Origin: Myxocyprinus asiaticus | Taxonomy: Eukaryota > Chordata > Actinopteri > Cypriniformes > Catostomidae | DNA length: 64,000 nucleotides | Assembly: GCF_019703515.2 (NCBI RefSeq) | Contig: NC_059372.1 | Location: forward strand, 17,202,492-17,266,491 | Direction of reading: 5' to 3' | In this document: piece after piece, positions 33,087 through 45,800 of the stretch | Layout of the letters: each line of letters starts with the position of its first letter | How positions within the stretch are numbered: position 1 is the first letter of the stretch | Position numbers and translations under genes: made by a program | The notes under the pieces: generated by a model | What the model was told of the DNA's origin: nothing | Database searches by the model: none | The model's input: the letters and a program-made list of their open reading frames with translations, nothing else

Positions 33087-35446
33087 TCAGTATTTTTTTG
33101 AATATGGGATGTTTTGAATACGGACACCTACGCACATGGATCCAGCATCATTCAGATGCAGTAGTTTTTAATGACTTGTGCCTTTAAAGAAATTCACTAT
33201 TCCCTACAGTCAGTCAGGATTAATTTAATCCCTCAGCGAAAGTGTCTAATAACGGCAGTTACTGAGATGAAGCGAGCAGTATACGGCTGGTCATGTGATT
33301 CTAACATGGCAGCCCCCATGAGGGGACCTTCTCCATGTAGAATAAAACAGATTTTATAATGTTACTGATATCACAGCAGTTGAGTGCTCATGATATTATA
33401 CGTATGTTTCAAAATTACAAATCATTTTCTTAGAAGTAAAACTTATTAAATGAGAAAAAACTTACTAAGTGCTTCTTTAATCTAAGCAATGTAAGCCACA
33501 AACACATATGATTAATATACTAATGACTCTCTGAATGTTGCTAGGTTTTCAGCATTGGGAAAATTGATTGAAGTGTTGCACTTGTGAATTCTTGCAAGTT
33601 TCTCCTTTTTTTTCTTTATTCTGGTTTGGAACACAAATTTAAATGTCAACCTCCACAGATGGTTACTGTGTCTGACACAGTGCTTATTAGCCTTGGATAA
33701 ATTTATTACACTTGATGGATTTGACAGGGTTTCTGTTGAATTTGTCTAGCTTTGTTTTAAACACCTGCTCACTTCCCTGCTGTTATCAGTTGAGTTGAGT
33801 AAAACATTGGCATTGAGGTGTGTTCCTTTGCAATCTGTGACCTGGCCAATATATTCTAAAGTGATATTGTGGTGTTTCGGACAATATTTTAACAAATCCA
33901 TAATAAAACTACTGTTAGAGAAGGGTGCCATTCTTTATGTCATTGAAGGATGCCTCAAGCTTGCTATAATGCATCTATTCAAACTGTGTTCCCAGTCTTG
34001 CCCTGTGAAAAGCACATTTTAAAAGTTGTCAGGGAAATGCAAGTTTCCAAATGTTGAACATTCAATAAAGAATGTTGCGGAAGATGTTTTGTACATTTAA
34101 GGGCTTTATTATCAGTGGAATTTTGTCACAGTTTCGTTTCAAAGCTCTTGATAGCTGTACATGCATCTGCCAAAAGTAGGCATACAGCTTTGTGGTTAAA
34201 TAAACATATTTACAGAAGTGCAGAGGTAGAACTCTGTCTGATTAGACTTGCTCATACCTTCTCGTGTTGGGGCAAAAACCTTTAAACCTGAGAAGATCTT
34301 TTAATAGCTGCTTGTAGAGCCCTTAAGCAGTGCAGAACATTTCAAATTGGAGGAGATTTCACATAAACAGCTGCTTGTTCAGCACCCGTGCCCCCCGGTT
34401 GAATGTTTTACCTACATCTGCAGAGTGAATTCTGTAGAAGTCTTAATTTACAGATGGCTTGATGGATAATCTCAAAGGATTCTTTACATTGAAACTAGAC
34501 CACATTTGAAGTGTTGGTTTTGCAGAAAGCTAGACATCTGTTAGCAGTTCTCCCTTCAAAGTAGCCTGTGAAGGTTCCATTAATTCTGTAAACAGTGATA
34601 AGAGAATAACTCCACATAGACGGATGGATGAAATGAGCCAGTTCTCTCAGGAGGAGGCACTGGACTCATTGTTCCTCACGGTGAAATGTAGACAACGTAG
34701 TGACTGGTGTTAATGCATACTGTTAGAACTTGATTACATTTATGATTTATTTTAAATGTTTTGAAAGCACAGAGCAGATTAATTTATCATAGAATAATTG
34801 AAATTGTGCATATGTGGAACTCTGTGGATCCAAAATTGTCATATGTTGTGCTGTTTGTATGTGGAATTTGAACTATGGGAAACAAAGGGTCTCTTGGCCG
34901 AGAGTTTAGAGCCGTGTGTCACAATGCACCCACTGTTAAGAACAGCTCAGACATTCGAATTATGTAGCAAATCTTAAATTCCAAGGACTTAACATAACAA
35001 ATACCAAAACATGTCATCTATTTGAAAAAATAAAATAAAATTGCTTCAGTTTTTCAATATTGGTGCAGATGGTGTGGCACAAATTCCTTTAGACAATCAG
35101 CTTAGTCATAGGCGGCTGGGCAGTCAGTTGTAATTTAATTGACCCCTTTGCAGGCTGAATTGAGTCAGTGATCTGTCAAGAATAGGTCACTCCATACTGA
35201 ATGTTAAATGTCTGTCCATTTGACTCACATGGATAGTCAGTTGACTGCTGTTGTTGATCTTCCTAAAATAATAAGCTGCAATTGAAATAAAGCATGAAGC
35301 ATGTTTTTGTTTGTCTTGATACTGAAATGGGAGCTTTGCTTGCTGTGATCTACTGGGAACTTGGCTGAAAACAACTGTTATTTATGCTGAAAATGACCAG
35401 AAGAATGCTTGATATGCAGAAGTTGGTGTAAATACTGTATACTGTA
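33087..35446. other. Intron 1 sequence without recognisable feature
   Basis: Moderately complex, non-repetitive-looking DNA. Short frames on both strands carry no family signature and no paired splice sites. Confidence 0.45.
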
Positions 35447-35560
35447 CAATGGGGGCCAAAAGTTTGAGACCATTAGTGAAAATGCTTTTATGTATGAATT
35501 GATATTTTATTATAATTATAATTTTATAAGAATGCTTTTATATGTTAATGTCTGAATTTC
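35447..35560 (+). mobile_element. Tc1-like terminal fragment
   Basis: Starts after a TA with CAATGGGGGCCAAAAG followed by TTTGAGACCATTAG, a Tc1-type end pattern (GGCCAAAAGTTTG). The opposite end was not found nearby; the right border is approximate. Confidence 0.45.
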
Positions 35561-35816
35561 TTAGTAGGGTCTTTCCGTGTCAACTTAAGCATTGGTCCCC
35601 AGCTCAAAATGCCGTTGTTTTACAAGTGAAAGATAAACATAAATGATAATTAATTTTCACCTATGATTTTGGAGCAAAACTACAGGTCAGATCAGTTGAC
35701 TTCAGCACCCCTTGTTGCATATGCTAATGGTGTGAATCCAAAAATTGGAAGGAAAAAAAAAAAAAACATTTTTGTGTTGTTTTTCCAAAATTGAAGTGCC
35801 TGTAACTAAGTAGTAT

Positions 35817-36785
35817 TAAAGGAATATTCCAGGTTTAATACAAGTTCAGCTGAATCGACTGCATTTGTGCCATAATGTTGACTACCACAAATAATATTTT
35901 CGACTTGTCCCTCCTTTTCTTAAAAAAGTGAGGCACTTACAATGGAAATTAATGGGACCATGGAGTGTTTAAAGGGAGAAATATGAAGCTTATAATTTTA
36001 TAATAGCACTTGTATATTTTCTTTTGTTAGACTTGTGTATTATTTGAGCTGTAAAGATGTTTTAGGGTTTACAGCGTTACATCATCATGGCAACAAAGTT
36101 TTAAATTGGATATACACTCACTGAGCACTTTATTAGGTACACCTGTACACCTACTTATTTATGCAATTATCTAATCAGCCAATAGTGTGGCAGCAGTGAA
36201 GTGCATAAAATCATGCAGATACAGGTCAGGAGCTTCAGTTAATGTTCACATCAACCATTAGAATGGGGGGGGGGGAAATGTGATCTCAGTGATTTTGACT
36301 GTGGCATGCTTGTTGGTGTCAGATGGGCTGGTTTGAGTATTTCTGTAACTGCTGATCTCTTGGGATTTTCACGCACAACAGTCTCTTGAGTTTACTCAGT
36401 ATGGTGCCAAACCTTGAGGCGGATGAGCTACAACAGCACAAGACTACGTCGGGCACTTTATTAGGACCATTGTGTTCCTAATAAAGTGCTCATTGTGTAT
36501 AACTTTACACAGAAAAGGTTAGTATGAGATTTTATCACACTATAATCATGTTAACACACATATTATTTACATTATCTTGCTATACCTTTGAAACAGTGAG
36601 TATTTTAATGAGTACGGATTGGCCCCATTGATTGCCATTTTAAGTGCCACACTCCAACCCAGATTTTTGCTTTTTTTAAAGAAAAGGAGGGACAAGTCAA
36701 CATTAATTTTTGTGGTAATCAACATTATGCCACAAATGCTGTCAAATGAGCTTAACTTGTTTTGAACCCAGAATATTCCTTTAAA
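35817..36785. mobile_element. TTAA-ended MITE, copy 2 (both ends present)
   Basis: Left end TTAAAGGAATATTCCAGG and right end GAATATTCCTTTAA are inverted. The inner blocks ACAAGTTCAGC / GCTTAACTTGT and CTACCACAAATAATATT / AATTTTTGTGGTAATC are also inverted. It therefore folds over most of its length. A separate TA-flanked element (36115-36497) sits in the middle. Confidence 0.75.
36115..36497. mobile_element. Tc1/mariner-type MITE, CACTTTATTAGG family
   Basis: Left end CACTCACTGAGCACTTTATT and right end AATAAAGTGCTCATTGTG are inverted and flanked by TA (36113-36114, 36498-36499). The host repeat reads across the gap as TTGGATATAACTTT, exactly as in the uninterrupted related copy near 38110. 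A run of about 11 G lies at 36266. No transposase. Confidence 0.82.
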
Positions 36786-37792
36786 GATATTGTAATGTCC
36801 TTTTAGATTCTGGTTTAAAATAAACTTTCCTTTTTGTATCTTCATTTTTAAGGCCATATGGTTAAATCCCAGAGATATGGGGCTCTCAATGTGGCTATTT
36901 ATTGAAACCTACAGTATTTGACTGATAACCTTATCCATAAAATCATGACTTGATTCTATTACAGGTCAGGCTAGTTCACATGATGAGGGCTGTGGATAGC
37001 CCATTCATCCAGTGTCTATCTGTGTTTCTTGCTCTTTGTTAGCTTGATAAATACATCTCTGCTATTCTTTGCCTCATTGCGTCAGCACCGTGGGCTCCAT
37101 GGGAACAGGTAACCAGAGATTAAGTGTTACCTGTGCATAGAGGTCTGTAGCACTGCCTCAAGAGACATGAAAAGCAGCTCTGTGTTCCAAGGCTACAGCT
37201 CACTTTCACTCTCACTGGGTCTTTGTGTGCCCCATACTGAGCTGTGATTGAGCACCATCCACACCGCCCTGCCCCCACCTGTCCTAAAAACGGCTTTGCC
37301 TTGTTGTTCTGTTGCGATTGCTCCAGTGGACAAACAGACTCTTCCTTGAGTACACATTGACCCCTTGCTTTGGTGTAGCTTACAGCCCCTCCTGTGTGAC
37401 TGGGAAATATTTTGGGAAATGGGAGACCAGTCTGCATTTGTCTACAGGGTCTTAAACCTCAGCAGACAATCAATCCTCTGTGACTGATTAGGCCCACTTT
37501 AACAAGCAGCGACCATTTTATAATTCCTGTGCAAACATTTAAGTGTGGCTGTCAAACTGAAATGCTGACAAATTGAAGCTTGCTTGATATGTCAGTGTGC
37601 CAATACATTTAAATGGCCCATGTGTCGCTACAATATAAGTTTTGTGAAGTTCAGGCAATTAGATGCCCATTCTCTCCTCAGAAAATCACACTTGTATAAG
37701 CATGATAGATGATGTGAATGCTTATGTCTGAGCCCTTAAGGAGATTATTTGTGCTCTCCAATTTGGTTGTGAGGTATATTGTCATTATCACG
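36786..37792. other. Intron 1 sequence without recognisable feature
   Basis: Somewhat GC-richer between 37080 and 37440. No exon with supported splice sites. Confidence 0.45.
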
Positions 37793-38275
37793 GGGAAAAA
37801 AATATGAAAGTTTTGGGTTCAATACAAGTTAGGCTCAACAACAGCATTAGTAGCATAATGTTGATTACCACAGTAAATAATTTGGACTCGTCCCTTGTTT
37901 ATATATATTAAAAAATGCAGTCACAGTAATGCACTTACAAAGTGAGTGAATGGGGCCAGTCTATAAACATTAAAATGCACACTGTTTGAAAAGTAAAGCC
38001 ACAAGAAGTAAACATTATATGTTAATATGATTTCAGTGAGAAAAAATCTCTTACACAAAGTTGTACTTTTTTTTATCACACTAAAATCATGTAAAATCCC
38101 TGTAATATTGGATATAACTTTGCACAGATAAGGTTAGTAAACAGTTTATGTCTTGTGAAGCAATGTGTGTTTTAATGTTTATGGACTGGCCCCATTCACT
38201 CCATTCTAAGTGCTTAGTGGACTAGCAAAATTTTTTTCTTCCCAAGTTGATTATGCCTCATGCTATTGATTTAAC
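37793..38275 (+). repeat. TTAA-ended MITE family, copy 3 (decayed ends)
   Basis: Contains TTCAATACAAGTTAGGC, GTTGATTACCACAGTAAATA, GAATGGGGCCAGTC, TTGGATATAACTTTGCACAG and GGACTGGCCCCATTCACT. It matches copies 1 and 2 but its termini are eroded. Confidence 0.6.
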
Positions 38276-39261
38276 ATTTCTTTTAATAAATATTTCTGTA
38301 TGTGTGCCAGTTTAGCTATTGCAGCTAATGAAACCTGGAAGAGATTAGCACTTTTGAGCCATAAGTTATCTAGCCACTTGTTAGCAACTTATTAGCTTCA
38401 TGTTTGAGGTGTGTAATTTAAGTTTTGAAACAGAATATGAAGGTCTCTTAAAGTAATGTCAACCACAGATTTATTTTACATCTAAATCAAGCCGTTATTC
38501 TTAAAACCCATTGCAGATTCATTAGGGAAGCAATAGTGAATTAGCCTTCTTGGTTGGCCTACAAACAGATGACTGAACATCTCTATTACAAAAAGACAGA
38601 TAAGAAAAAAGGAAACATTAAACCCTCAAAACCAAACATTTGCATTGAGTTTTAGGATTCTACCTTCATGAGTTGTGTATTCATGTTGCATTAATGCTAA
38701 TCAGGCTTCTTGATTTTGTTTTGGAGGTGGGATATCAATTGTTGGGTGATTTGTATAAAAGAAGGCCATTGTAAGGCAGATTAGGATACCCCATTGTCCT
38801 GCATTTATTCATGTGGGAATGTCATCTACTCAGTGAAGACGTCAAACCACGGCAGCAAATTTTCGATGATGCTTCAAAAAGAGGGCCGTTTAAAAGTCTC
38901 TTTGAGGAGTAACTACACACCCATCAAGTGTGAAAGCCAATCCATTTCCAAGTCTGCCGAGGTTGAGATAAGTAGTTATCTTTTACTACCACTGACAGAC
39001 CTTGAATTGTGAAGCAGCTGTATGCTCTGTGAGAAAACACAGCTCACTTGCACCAGAGGTGAGAATGAAGGTTTCAGTGGTGTTAATTTACAAAGGCTGC
39101 AATAGATCACACTCTGGGTGTGAACGCTATCCTGAAAAGGGTTCTGGGCCATACTGACTGGAAATAGCTACCCCTTCCTAAATTGTTTAAATGTGCCTCT
39201 GAATAGGAGTCACAGGAGGAGTCACAGGAGGAAGCCCAGATTGTTTATTCCAAGTTTATTA
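38276..39261. other. Intron 1 sequence without recognisable feature
   Basis: No repeat ends or coding signal. A short direct repeat AGGAGTCACAGG occurs twice at about 39205-39228. Confidence 0.45.
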
Positions 39262-40195
39262 TGGACAGGTCACTTTGGTTGACTTGTTATCCAACAACTG
39301 ACTAGTCGATTATTGAGGTTGACTAGTTTATCTGGAATTTTTTTTCTTATAGAAATTTTCTAGTTTTAAAAATTTTAGTGGTTGTGCTTTAATTAGCATG
39401 CTCATAGTGTCCTGTACTTTAGTTGTTCGCTTTAATCACCATTGCTACAGCCACGCACAACCTGATCTCATGAAATTTTACGTGACAATGGCAAAACATT
39501 TAGCATGTTTTCAAGTGAAATGTCCAGTGGGGGTCACCAAAAGCGAGTAACATGATGTAATCAGACAAGGTTTTTAAGGTGAATATTAGATGGATGTTTT
39601 AATGAGTAAAATGTACCTCCTTAACCTAAAACTGTAGCCTAAACCTAACCAACAGTGTCCTAAAAGATAAATGAGAATTGAACAAAACAGACATCCTTAA
39701 CCTTAACCAATGCCTAATCCTAACTGATAGTGTTTTGAAAGCAAATTCGACATGAAAAGCCATAGTAGCTGTGATTTGTGTGTAAAAAAAAAAAAACACA
39801 CAGTTGTTGTAGAGCCTGTAGTGTTCATTTCACCAGGAAACTGAATCAAAACCTAGAAAGTGTTTGCAGTAAAACACTTCCTGCAATTGTTTTTTTCCTG
39901 CTCGTTAATTTTTTGAGACTAGGTTGGCGGCCATACACATTTGTGTCACAAACTGACATGAATGTTAAATTTTAGAATGTTGTGTCGAGTTAAAAATCTT
40001 CAAACTTTTAAAAACATGTCTTGAGATCTTTGTGATTGTCCCATTCCGTTGCACTCTTGTGTTCAAAACCGTATAGACAGATCAATCTGGGATCACACAA
40101 CCAGCCTAATTATACAAGACAGATTAGTCGACTAGTCATTCAGGCAACCCACCAACAACTCGATTTTGAAAATATGCAGTTTCGCACATCCCTAG
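39262..40195. mobile_element. Decayed hAT-like element
   Basis: Inner inverted words are ACTAGTCGATTATTG near 39300 and GATTAGTCGACTAGTC near 40122. The right end resembles GCACATCCCTA, a common hAT terminus. The left terminus is eroded and no 8-base duplication could be matched. It contains a nested MITE. Confidence 0.45.
39458..39928. mobile_element. MITE with CAACCTGATCTCATGA end
   Basis: Left end CAACCTGATCTCATGA, right end GAGACTAGGTTGG, inverted. Related to 24993-25548. The interior contains two CCTTAACC/ATGAGTAAAATG-type blocks and no frame. Confidence 0.5.
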
Positions 40196-40220
40196 GCTGT
40201 TTTTTTTTTTTTTTTTTTTT

Positions 40221-40851
40221 AGAAATGAAAAAAGGATCTGAAATTGTGAACAAAAATGGGATTTTGGATATTTAATGGTTGCACACACATAGGACTTTAT
40301 CTCTTTTTATACGTGGCTTTGTTGCCTAGAAAAACAGTACACATGCTCATCCAGGCTGTTCTGTCTTTGTGTTGTGTCTTGAGGAATTCTAGCAGATGGA
40401 TGCACCAGTGTGCTGACACAATAACCTTTGCCCTCACCTCATCAATCAAACATCATAATGCGAGAAGGACATTTTACTTTGCTATTGTTTCTGAGGTCTG
40501 ACAATTGAATTCAGATTTCCTAGAATACCACTTGGACTTGCTTGCCATTTTTTAAGATGCCCATTCATCAGTGAACCCCCAGTCCCCATTGTCAAATAAT
40601 GGTCAAAATTAGGTTGAACACAGTATGTAGCTTAATTGCTTTATGCTTGGCTGCAACATTTACAAGTTCTCATGGGTTACTGAGCCAAATGCAAATTAAT
40701 CGTGCTTCCATTTGCCATTACTGAAGACTGTTGTTAGCCCTGTAGAGAAATTTATGAATGAATAATTACAGGAAAAGCCTTGTTTGTTTCCTTTGTAGTG
40801 CCACCACCCACCATGCAATATTTTCAATTAAAGTTAAGTTAAAATCCATTT
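40221..40851. other. Intron 1 sequence after a 22-base T run
   Basis: Begins just after poly-T (40198-40220). No exon or transposon boundary recognised. Confidence 0.4.
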
Positions 40852-41077
40852 TAGTTATTTAAAACAATAACCATCTTTTAATATTTTTGGCCCAGGTTTT
40901 TTGTTGTAGATTTTATCAGGACATACTCCAGAAAATGTCTTTAAAATGTTATATTCTCAGTATAAATTTTATAGTATAAAATGCCAATTATGATTAAGAT
41001 TCTCAATATAAACTTTTATAATATAAAATGTAATATTCCCAACAAAAGACAATTGTAATTATTAAAAAAATAATCAA
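40852..41077 (+). repeat. Low-copy tandem repeat, unit 1
   Basis: Opens TTTAAAACAATAACCATC then TTTTAATATTTTTGGC and contains TATCAGGACATACTCCAGAA. The same order recurs at 47656-47735 and 50165-50230. The second L1 interrupts the junction between units 1 and 2. Confidence 0.6.
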
Positions 41078-41205
41078 GGAGTTGCATGGCGCCATGCAAG
41101 GTTCGGATGTGTGAACGGCGAGCTCTGCACACTTTGCTAGTTTTCATACTTTTTGTGCCATAAGATTCGATACATCCTGATTCTTAACTGTTCTAGGAAG
41201 ACAAT

Positions 41206-42047
41206 ATGTCAAAGAATTCAAAATCCTCAGGCTCTGGAGATATTAAAAGACACTTATGTGCTCAAGCTGAAGCCCCTAAGCAGCAGGCCGAAAGCCTGGG
41301 TGTCAATTTGGAGGGTGAAGTGAAGGAAATTCGGTGTCAATTGATGAACGTGACGGCAATGCTGACAAAGGTCGTTGCTGACTTGGAGGATCTTGCTGAA
41401 ATACATCGATCGATCACAGCCATGGAGACGAAATTCACTGAGATGGTTACAAGAGTGGCGGATCTTGAGAAACGGATCGATTATCTGGAATCATCGGAGA
41501 GGGAATTAGCTGCTAACCCGCTAGCGACCATGGCAGACTTGGAGCGCATCTGGGAAAAGCTGGAAGACTTGGAGAATCGTAACTGGCAAAACAACGTCCG
41601 AATTGTTGGTATTGCTGAGGACATAGAAGGCCGAGATATGGTGAAATTCCTAGACGGCTCTTCCCAAGTCTGCTCAACATAACAGGCCATAAGCTGGAAA
41701 TCGAGCGAGCTCACAGAGTTCTGGCTTGGAGATCTGCAGAGGGAGACAGGCCCTGATCAATTCTGGCCAAATTTATGAGATCATCCGAGAAAGATCTTGT
41801 GTTATGCGAGGCGAGGTGTAAAGGAAGGCTTTCTTGGAAGAACCACAGCATTTTCTTGTTTCCAGACTTTGCGAATTCGACAAGAGAGAAACGTGATCGA
41901 TTCAAGGAATGCATGAAACTCTTACATCAACGGTAGGTCCCTTTTGCACTGATGTTCCTGGCCAAATTGAGAATAGATATTAAGGATGGCCACAAAATAT
42001 TTACATGCCCACAGCAAGCCATGTCCTTCATAAAGTCAATGGAGTGA
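41206..42047 (+). pseudogene. L1 ORF1 (RNA-binding protein), copy B
   Basis: Starts ATGTCAAAGAATTC (MSKNSKSSGSGDIKRH). A heptad-rich coiled coil follows (about residues 45-115: VVADLEDLAEI, METKFTEMVTRVADLEKRI, LERIWEKLEDLENR). Then comes NNVRIVGIAE, the start of the RRM-like core typical of L1 ORF1 proteins. The frame breaks near 41660 (TCTTCCCAAGTC). The continuation carries GHKLEIERAHRV, a stop in the DRP region, then LFPDFANSTREKRDRF and a final SFIKSME stop at 42045-42047. Confidence 0.85.
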
Positions 42048-42059
42048 GTAAATCATTGT

Positions 42060-42600
42060 GTGATACTCACGTTGCAGCCGAGTGGGCCTGACTCACTGAA
42101 CATTCACTTGACTGTCCGAGGAAACTGAGTGCCTTTTTTTTTTTTTTTTTTTGTGTTGGTTCTGCCTAGTGGCTGGAGTTTTTTTTGTGGAATAACACTC
42201 CTTCGGGACAGTTTGTGGATGAATCTGCATATTCTTTGTGCTTATGCCTCCTATTGGCTGGAGTTTGTTTTGTGGAATATTTCTTGCAGGACATTGGAGT
42301 GATTAGGAAATTTGTTGCACTCATGTAACAGCCGAATTAGCCGGCTCACTGAACATTTGTTTGACTGCCCGAGGAAACTGAACAGGGTTTTTTTTTTTGT
42401 GTGTGTGTGCGCTGGTTCCGCTTGCGGCTGGAGTTTGTTTTGTGGAGGAACACACCTTCGAGACATTTATGTGGATGAATCTACATGCTCTTTGTGCTTA
42501 TGCCTGCTATTGGTTGGAGTTTGTTTTATAGATTGTTTTCTGTTGTGTATTTCTGTCTAACAAAATTTGTATAGAAGCACTGGACTTGAGCAGTCCGATG
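42060..42600 (+). repeat. Inter-ORF tandem repeat in L1 copy B
   Basis: Two diverged units (about 42076-42305 and 42333-42570). Each contains CTCACTGAACATT, TTTGACTG or CTTGACTG, CGAGGAAACTGA, a T-run, GGCTGGAGTTTGTTTTGTGG, GTGGATGAATCTGCAT and TTTGTGCTTATGCC. Matched by copy A. Confidence 0.75.
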
Positions 42601-42827
42601 GCAAAGTTGTCACGGGGGCTCTCGTATGCGTACATGGACTGTTTGAGTTTAGAAGGATGGACGCCAGTTGGCGCTGTTGTGCGCGGGGTTAATGCACACA
42701 TTTTTCTTTTTTCTTTTTTTTTTGTTTTTGTTCTGGGGGATGTTCTGGGTTTGATTGTTGCGCTAATGTTGGAATGTGGTCGTTATAATTTTATTTTGAC
42801 ACAATCTATTTTTTATAATATGTCAAA

Positions 42828-45800
42828 ATGTCAAATGTTAATATGAGTGGATTGTCTCTCTCCACGTGGAATGTGAATGGGTTGGGGCACCCCATAAAAA
42901 GAAAGAAGGTTATTTCTTTTCTTAAACGTAAGAAATATGATATAATGTTTCTTCAAGAAACGCATCTTTCCCTGCAGGACGCTGAAAAATTTGGAAAGAT
43001 ATGGGGTGGACATGTTTTCTTTAGTGCTGGCTCAAGTAGGAGCAGGGGAGTCGTTACATTGATAAGTAAGCATCTACAATTCAAATCTCTCAAACAGATT
43101 AAGATAAATTAGGAAGAGTCATTATTGTTTTAGCAGAAATTCATGGGCAAAGGTTGATTTTGGCTAATATTTACGCACCTAACGCTGATGATCAGGGCTT
43201 TTTTATAGATCTTGAAGGGATATTGCAAGCCGCTGGCACCCCTCATGATATAATATTGGGAGGAGACTTTAATCTTTTGATGGACTCAGTCCTTGATCAT
43301 AGTGAAGCAAAAGTGTGTAAGCCCCCTAGAGCAACAGTCACGCTTCACAGGATGTGTAAAAATCTTGGTCTTGCAGATATTTGGAGACTTTTGAACCCGT
43401 CTGGTAGGGACTATACATTTTTTTTCATCAGTCCATAAGATTTATTCTAGAATAGATTTTTTTATTTCTAAATCCCTCATTTCGTCTGTTGTTGATTGCT
43501 CAGTTGGAAACATCTTAGTCTCAGATCATGCCCTGGTGAGTTTAGAGGTGTTGCCACATACGGAAAAAAAGAAATCATATAGTTGGTGCTTTAATGTATC
43601 CCTTTTGCAAAATCCTGAATTTCAACAAATGTTAAAGGCCGAAATCAGTGTTTATATAGAGAACAACTGGTTCTCAGTATCCTCTGTGGGTGTGGCTTGG
43701 GAGGCAATTAAGGCAGTTCTTAGGGGTCGGATCATACAGTATGCCTCATTCACCAAAAAATCCAAAGCACGAGAACTCGTGGAGTTGGAAGGGAATATTA
43801 AAAGTGCCAAGGCAGAGCTGAAGTGCTGAATGTTGTCTGATGGCCTCAGAGAATTGACCCAATTGAAATACAGATAAAATACTGTTTTGTCACAGAAGGT
43901 GGAGTTTTGGCTATTCAGGGCAAGACAGTCATACTTTGAGTCGGGGGACAAAGCAGGGAAGCTTTTGGCTAGATATATAAAGCAGAGAGAGTCTTTTTCC
44001 ACCATTCCCTCAGTGAAATCTGCTGGTGGTGAAATTTTAATATTAATATTAATAATGCTTTTAAAGAATTCTAACTTGATCTCTATAGTTCCACACCTCT
44101 GTTTACTGATGAAGATATTAAAAACTTTGTGGAACCATTAGAACTCCTTAAACTGATGACTGTGCAAAAATTCTCTTGATTCTGAGATAAAGTTGGAGGA
44201 GCATGGCGAGGTAATTAAGGCCTTGCCTACAGGCAAGGCTCCGGGGCCAGATGGCTTTGCTGCTGAATTTTTTAGATCTTATGCTACAGAACTGGCTCCA
44301 CTTTTGTTAGAAATTTATACGGAATCATTAAAGAATGGAAAGCTTCCGCCAACCATGACACAACCTCGGATCAGTCTGATTCTTACAAAGCACAAAGATC
44401 CAAGCGAGTGTAATAGTTACAGTCCAATTCCCCTGATCCAGCTAGACGTAAAAATATTGTCAAAAATGTTGGCTAACCTATTAAGTAAAGTTATTATACC
44501 TCTTATACATATAGATTAGGTGGGGTTTATTTGGTGCTGCAGCTTTTCTGATAACATTAGGCGTTTCATCAATATCATGTGGTCAGTGGCGAATGATCAG
44601 ACTCCGGTCGTTGCCATCTCTCTTGACGCCGAAAAGGCGTTTGATATGGTAAAATGGGATTATCTTTTTAAGATTTTGGAAATCTATGGGTTCGGGAGTA
44701 CATTTATTGGTTGGATTAATTTACTTTATAGACACCCTGTAGCAGCGGTACAAACAAATGGATTAATTTCAGATTCTTTTACTCTGGATAGGGGCACTCG
44801 GCAGGGTTGCCCTCTTTCCCCATTATTGTTCTGTCTTGCCCTGGAACCATTAGCAGCCGTGATAAGAAGGGAAGATGATTTTCCAGGGGTGGTAGCGGGA
44901 GGAATGGCACATAAGCTTTTGCTTTATGCAGATGATATTTTATTATTTGTCTCTGAACCTACTAGATCTATGCCTTGTCTCCACAGAATTATTAATTCCT
45001 TTTCTAAGTTCTCAGGATACAGAGCCAGTTGGTCTAAATCTGAAGCTTTGGCTCTGACAGCGTACTGTCCGGTAACGGCTTTTCAGCCGGGTGCCTTCCA
45101 GTGGCCCAAACAGGGCATTAAGTATTTGGACATTCTCAGGGTTGGGAGGGTTACTTTTGAAATGTATTCCACTACAGATTACAGAGTACATGTTGTAAAA
45201 TGTAATTTGTAACATATTTCGTTAGATTACTCAAGGTCAGTAACATATTCTAAATACTTTGGATTACTTCTTCAGCACTAGTAGATTTTTTCACTTGTTT
45301 TGACAATAAAAACTCTGCCAGTACAGTAAGACAAAAACACCTAAATATCTTATGCTGTGTTGTTTCTAAAACAAGATAAATTAAATTGATCTTGCTTTAA
45401 GGATTTTTAGATATTTTTACAAATTATTATCAAGAATATGATTTTTGCCCTAATATCAAAGGTCTTACTAGAAAAAAAGAAATTATGATCCAATGTGAAT
45501 TGTCTTGATTAAAAAATATGAGCGTGCCTGGTAACGTGCATGTAAAATGGCTAGAAATAGCATTTTAGCTTAGCATAAAGCTGACAATTTACACAAGGTT
45601 TATTTCTATTTCTTGTGCTCCAAACTTACTTCAAACATACTTCTCTGTCTGCTCGTATGAATTAACACATCATAAGAAAGTGTTTCACCGCTGTTCAAAT
45701 GCCCTTTGGATCACATCATTTATATGTATAAATGTTTTCCATCTGAAAGGACTAAATATTAAATGAAACAAATGACAATAAAATGCAAAGTAATCTCTTC

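Noticed and set aside
37120..37437. 105-codon minus-strand open frame in a GC-richer block
   Set aside because: No recognisable domain, no good splice borders, and it is antisense within an intron. Kept only as unannotated sequence.
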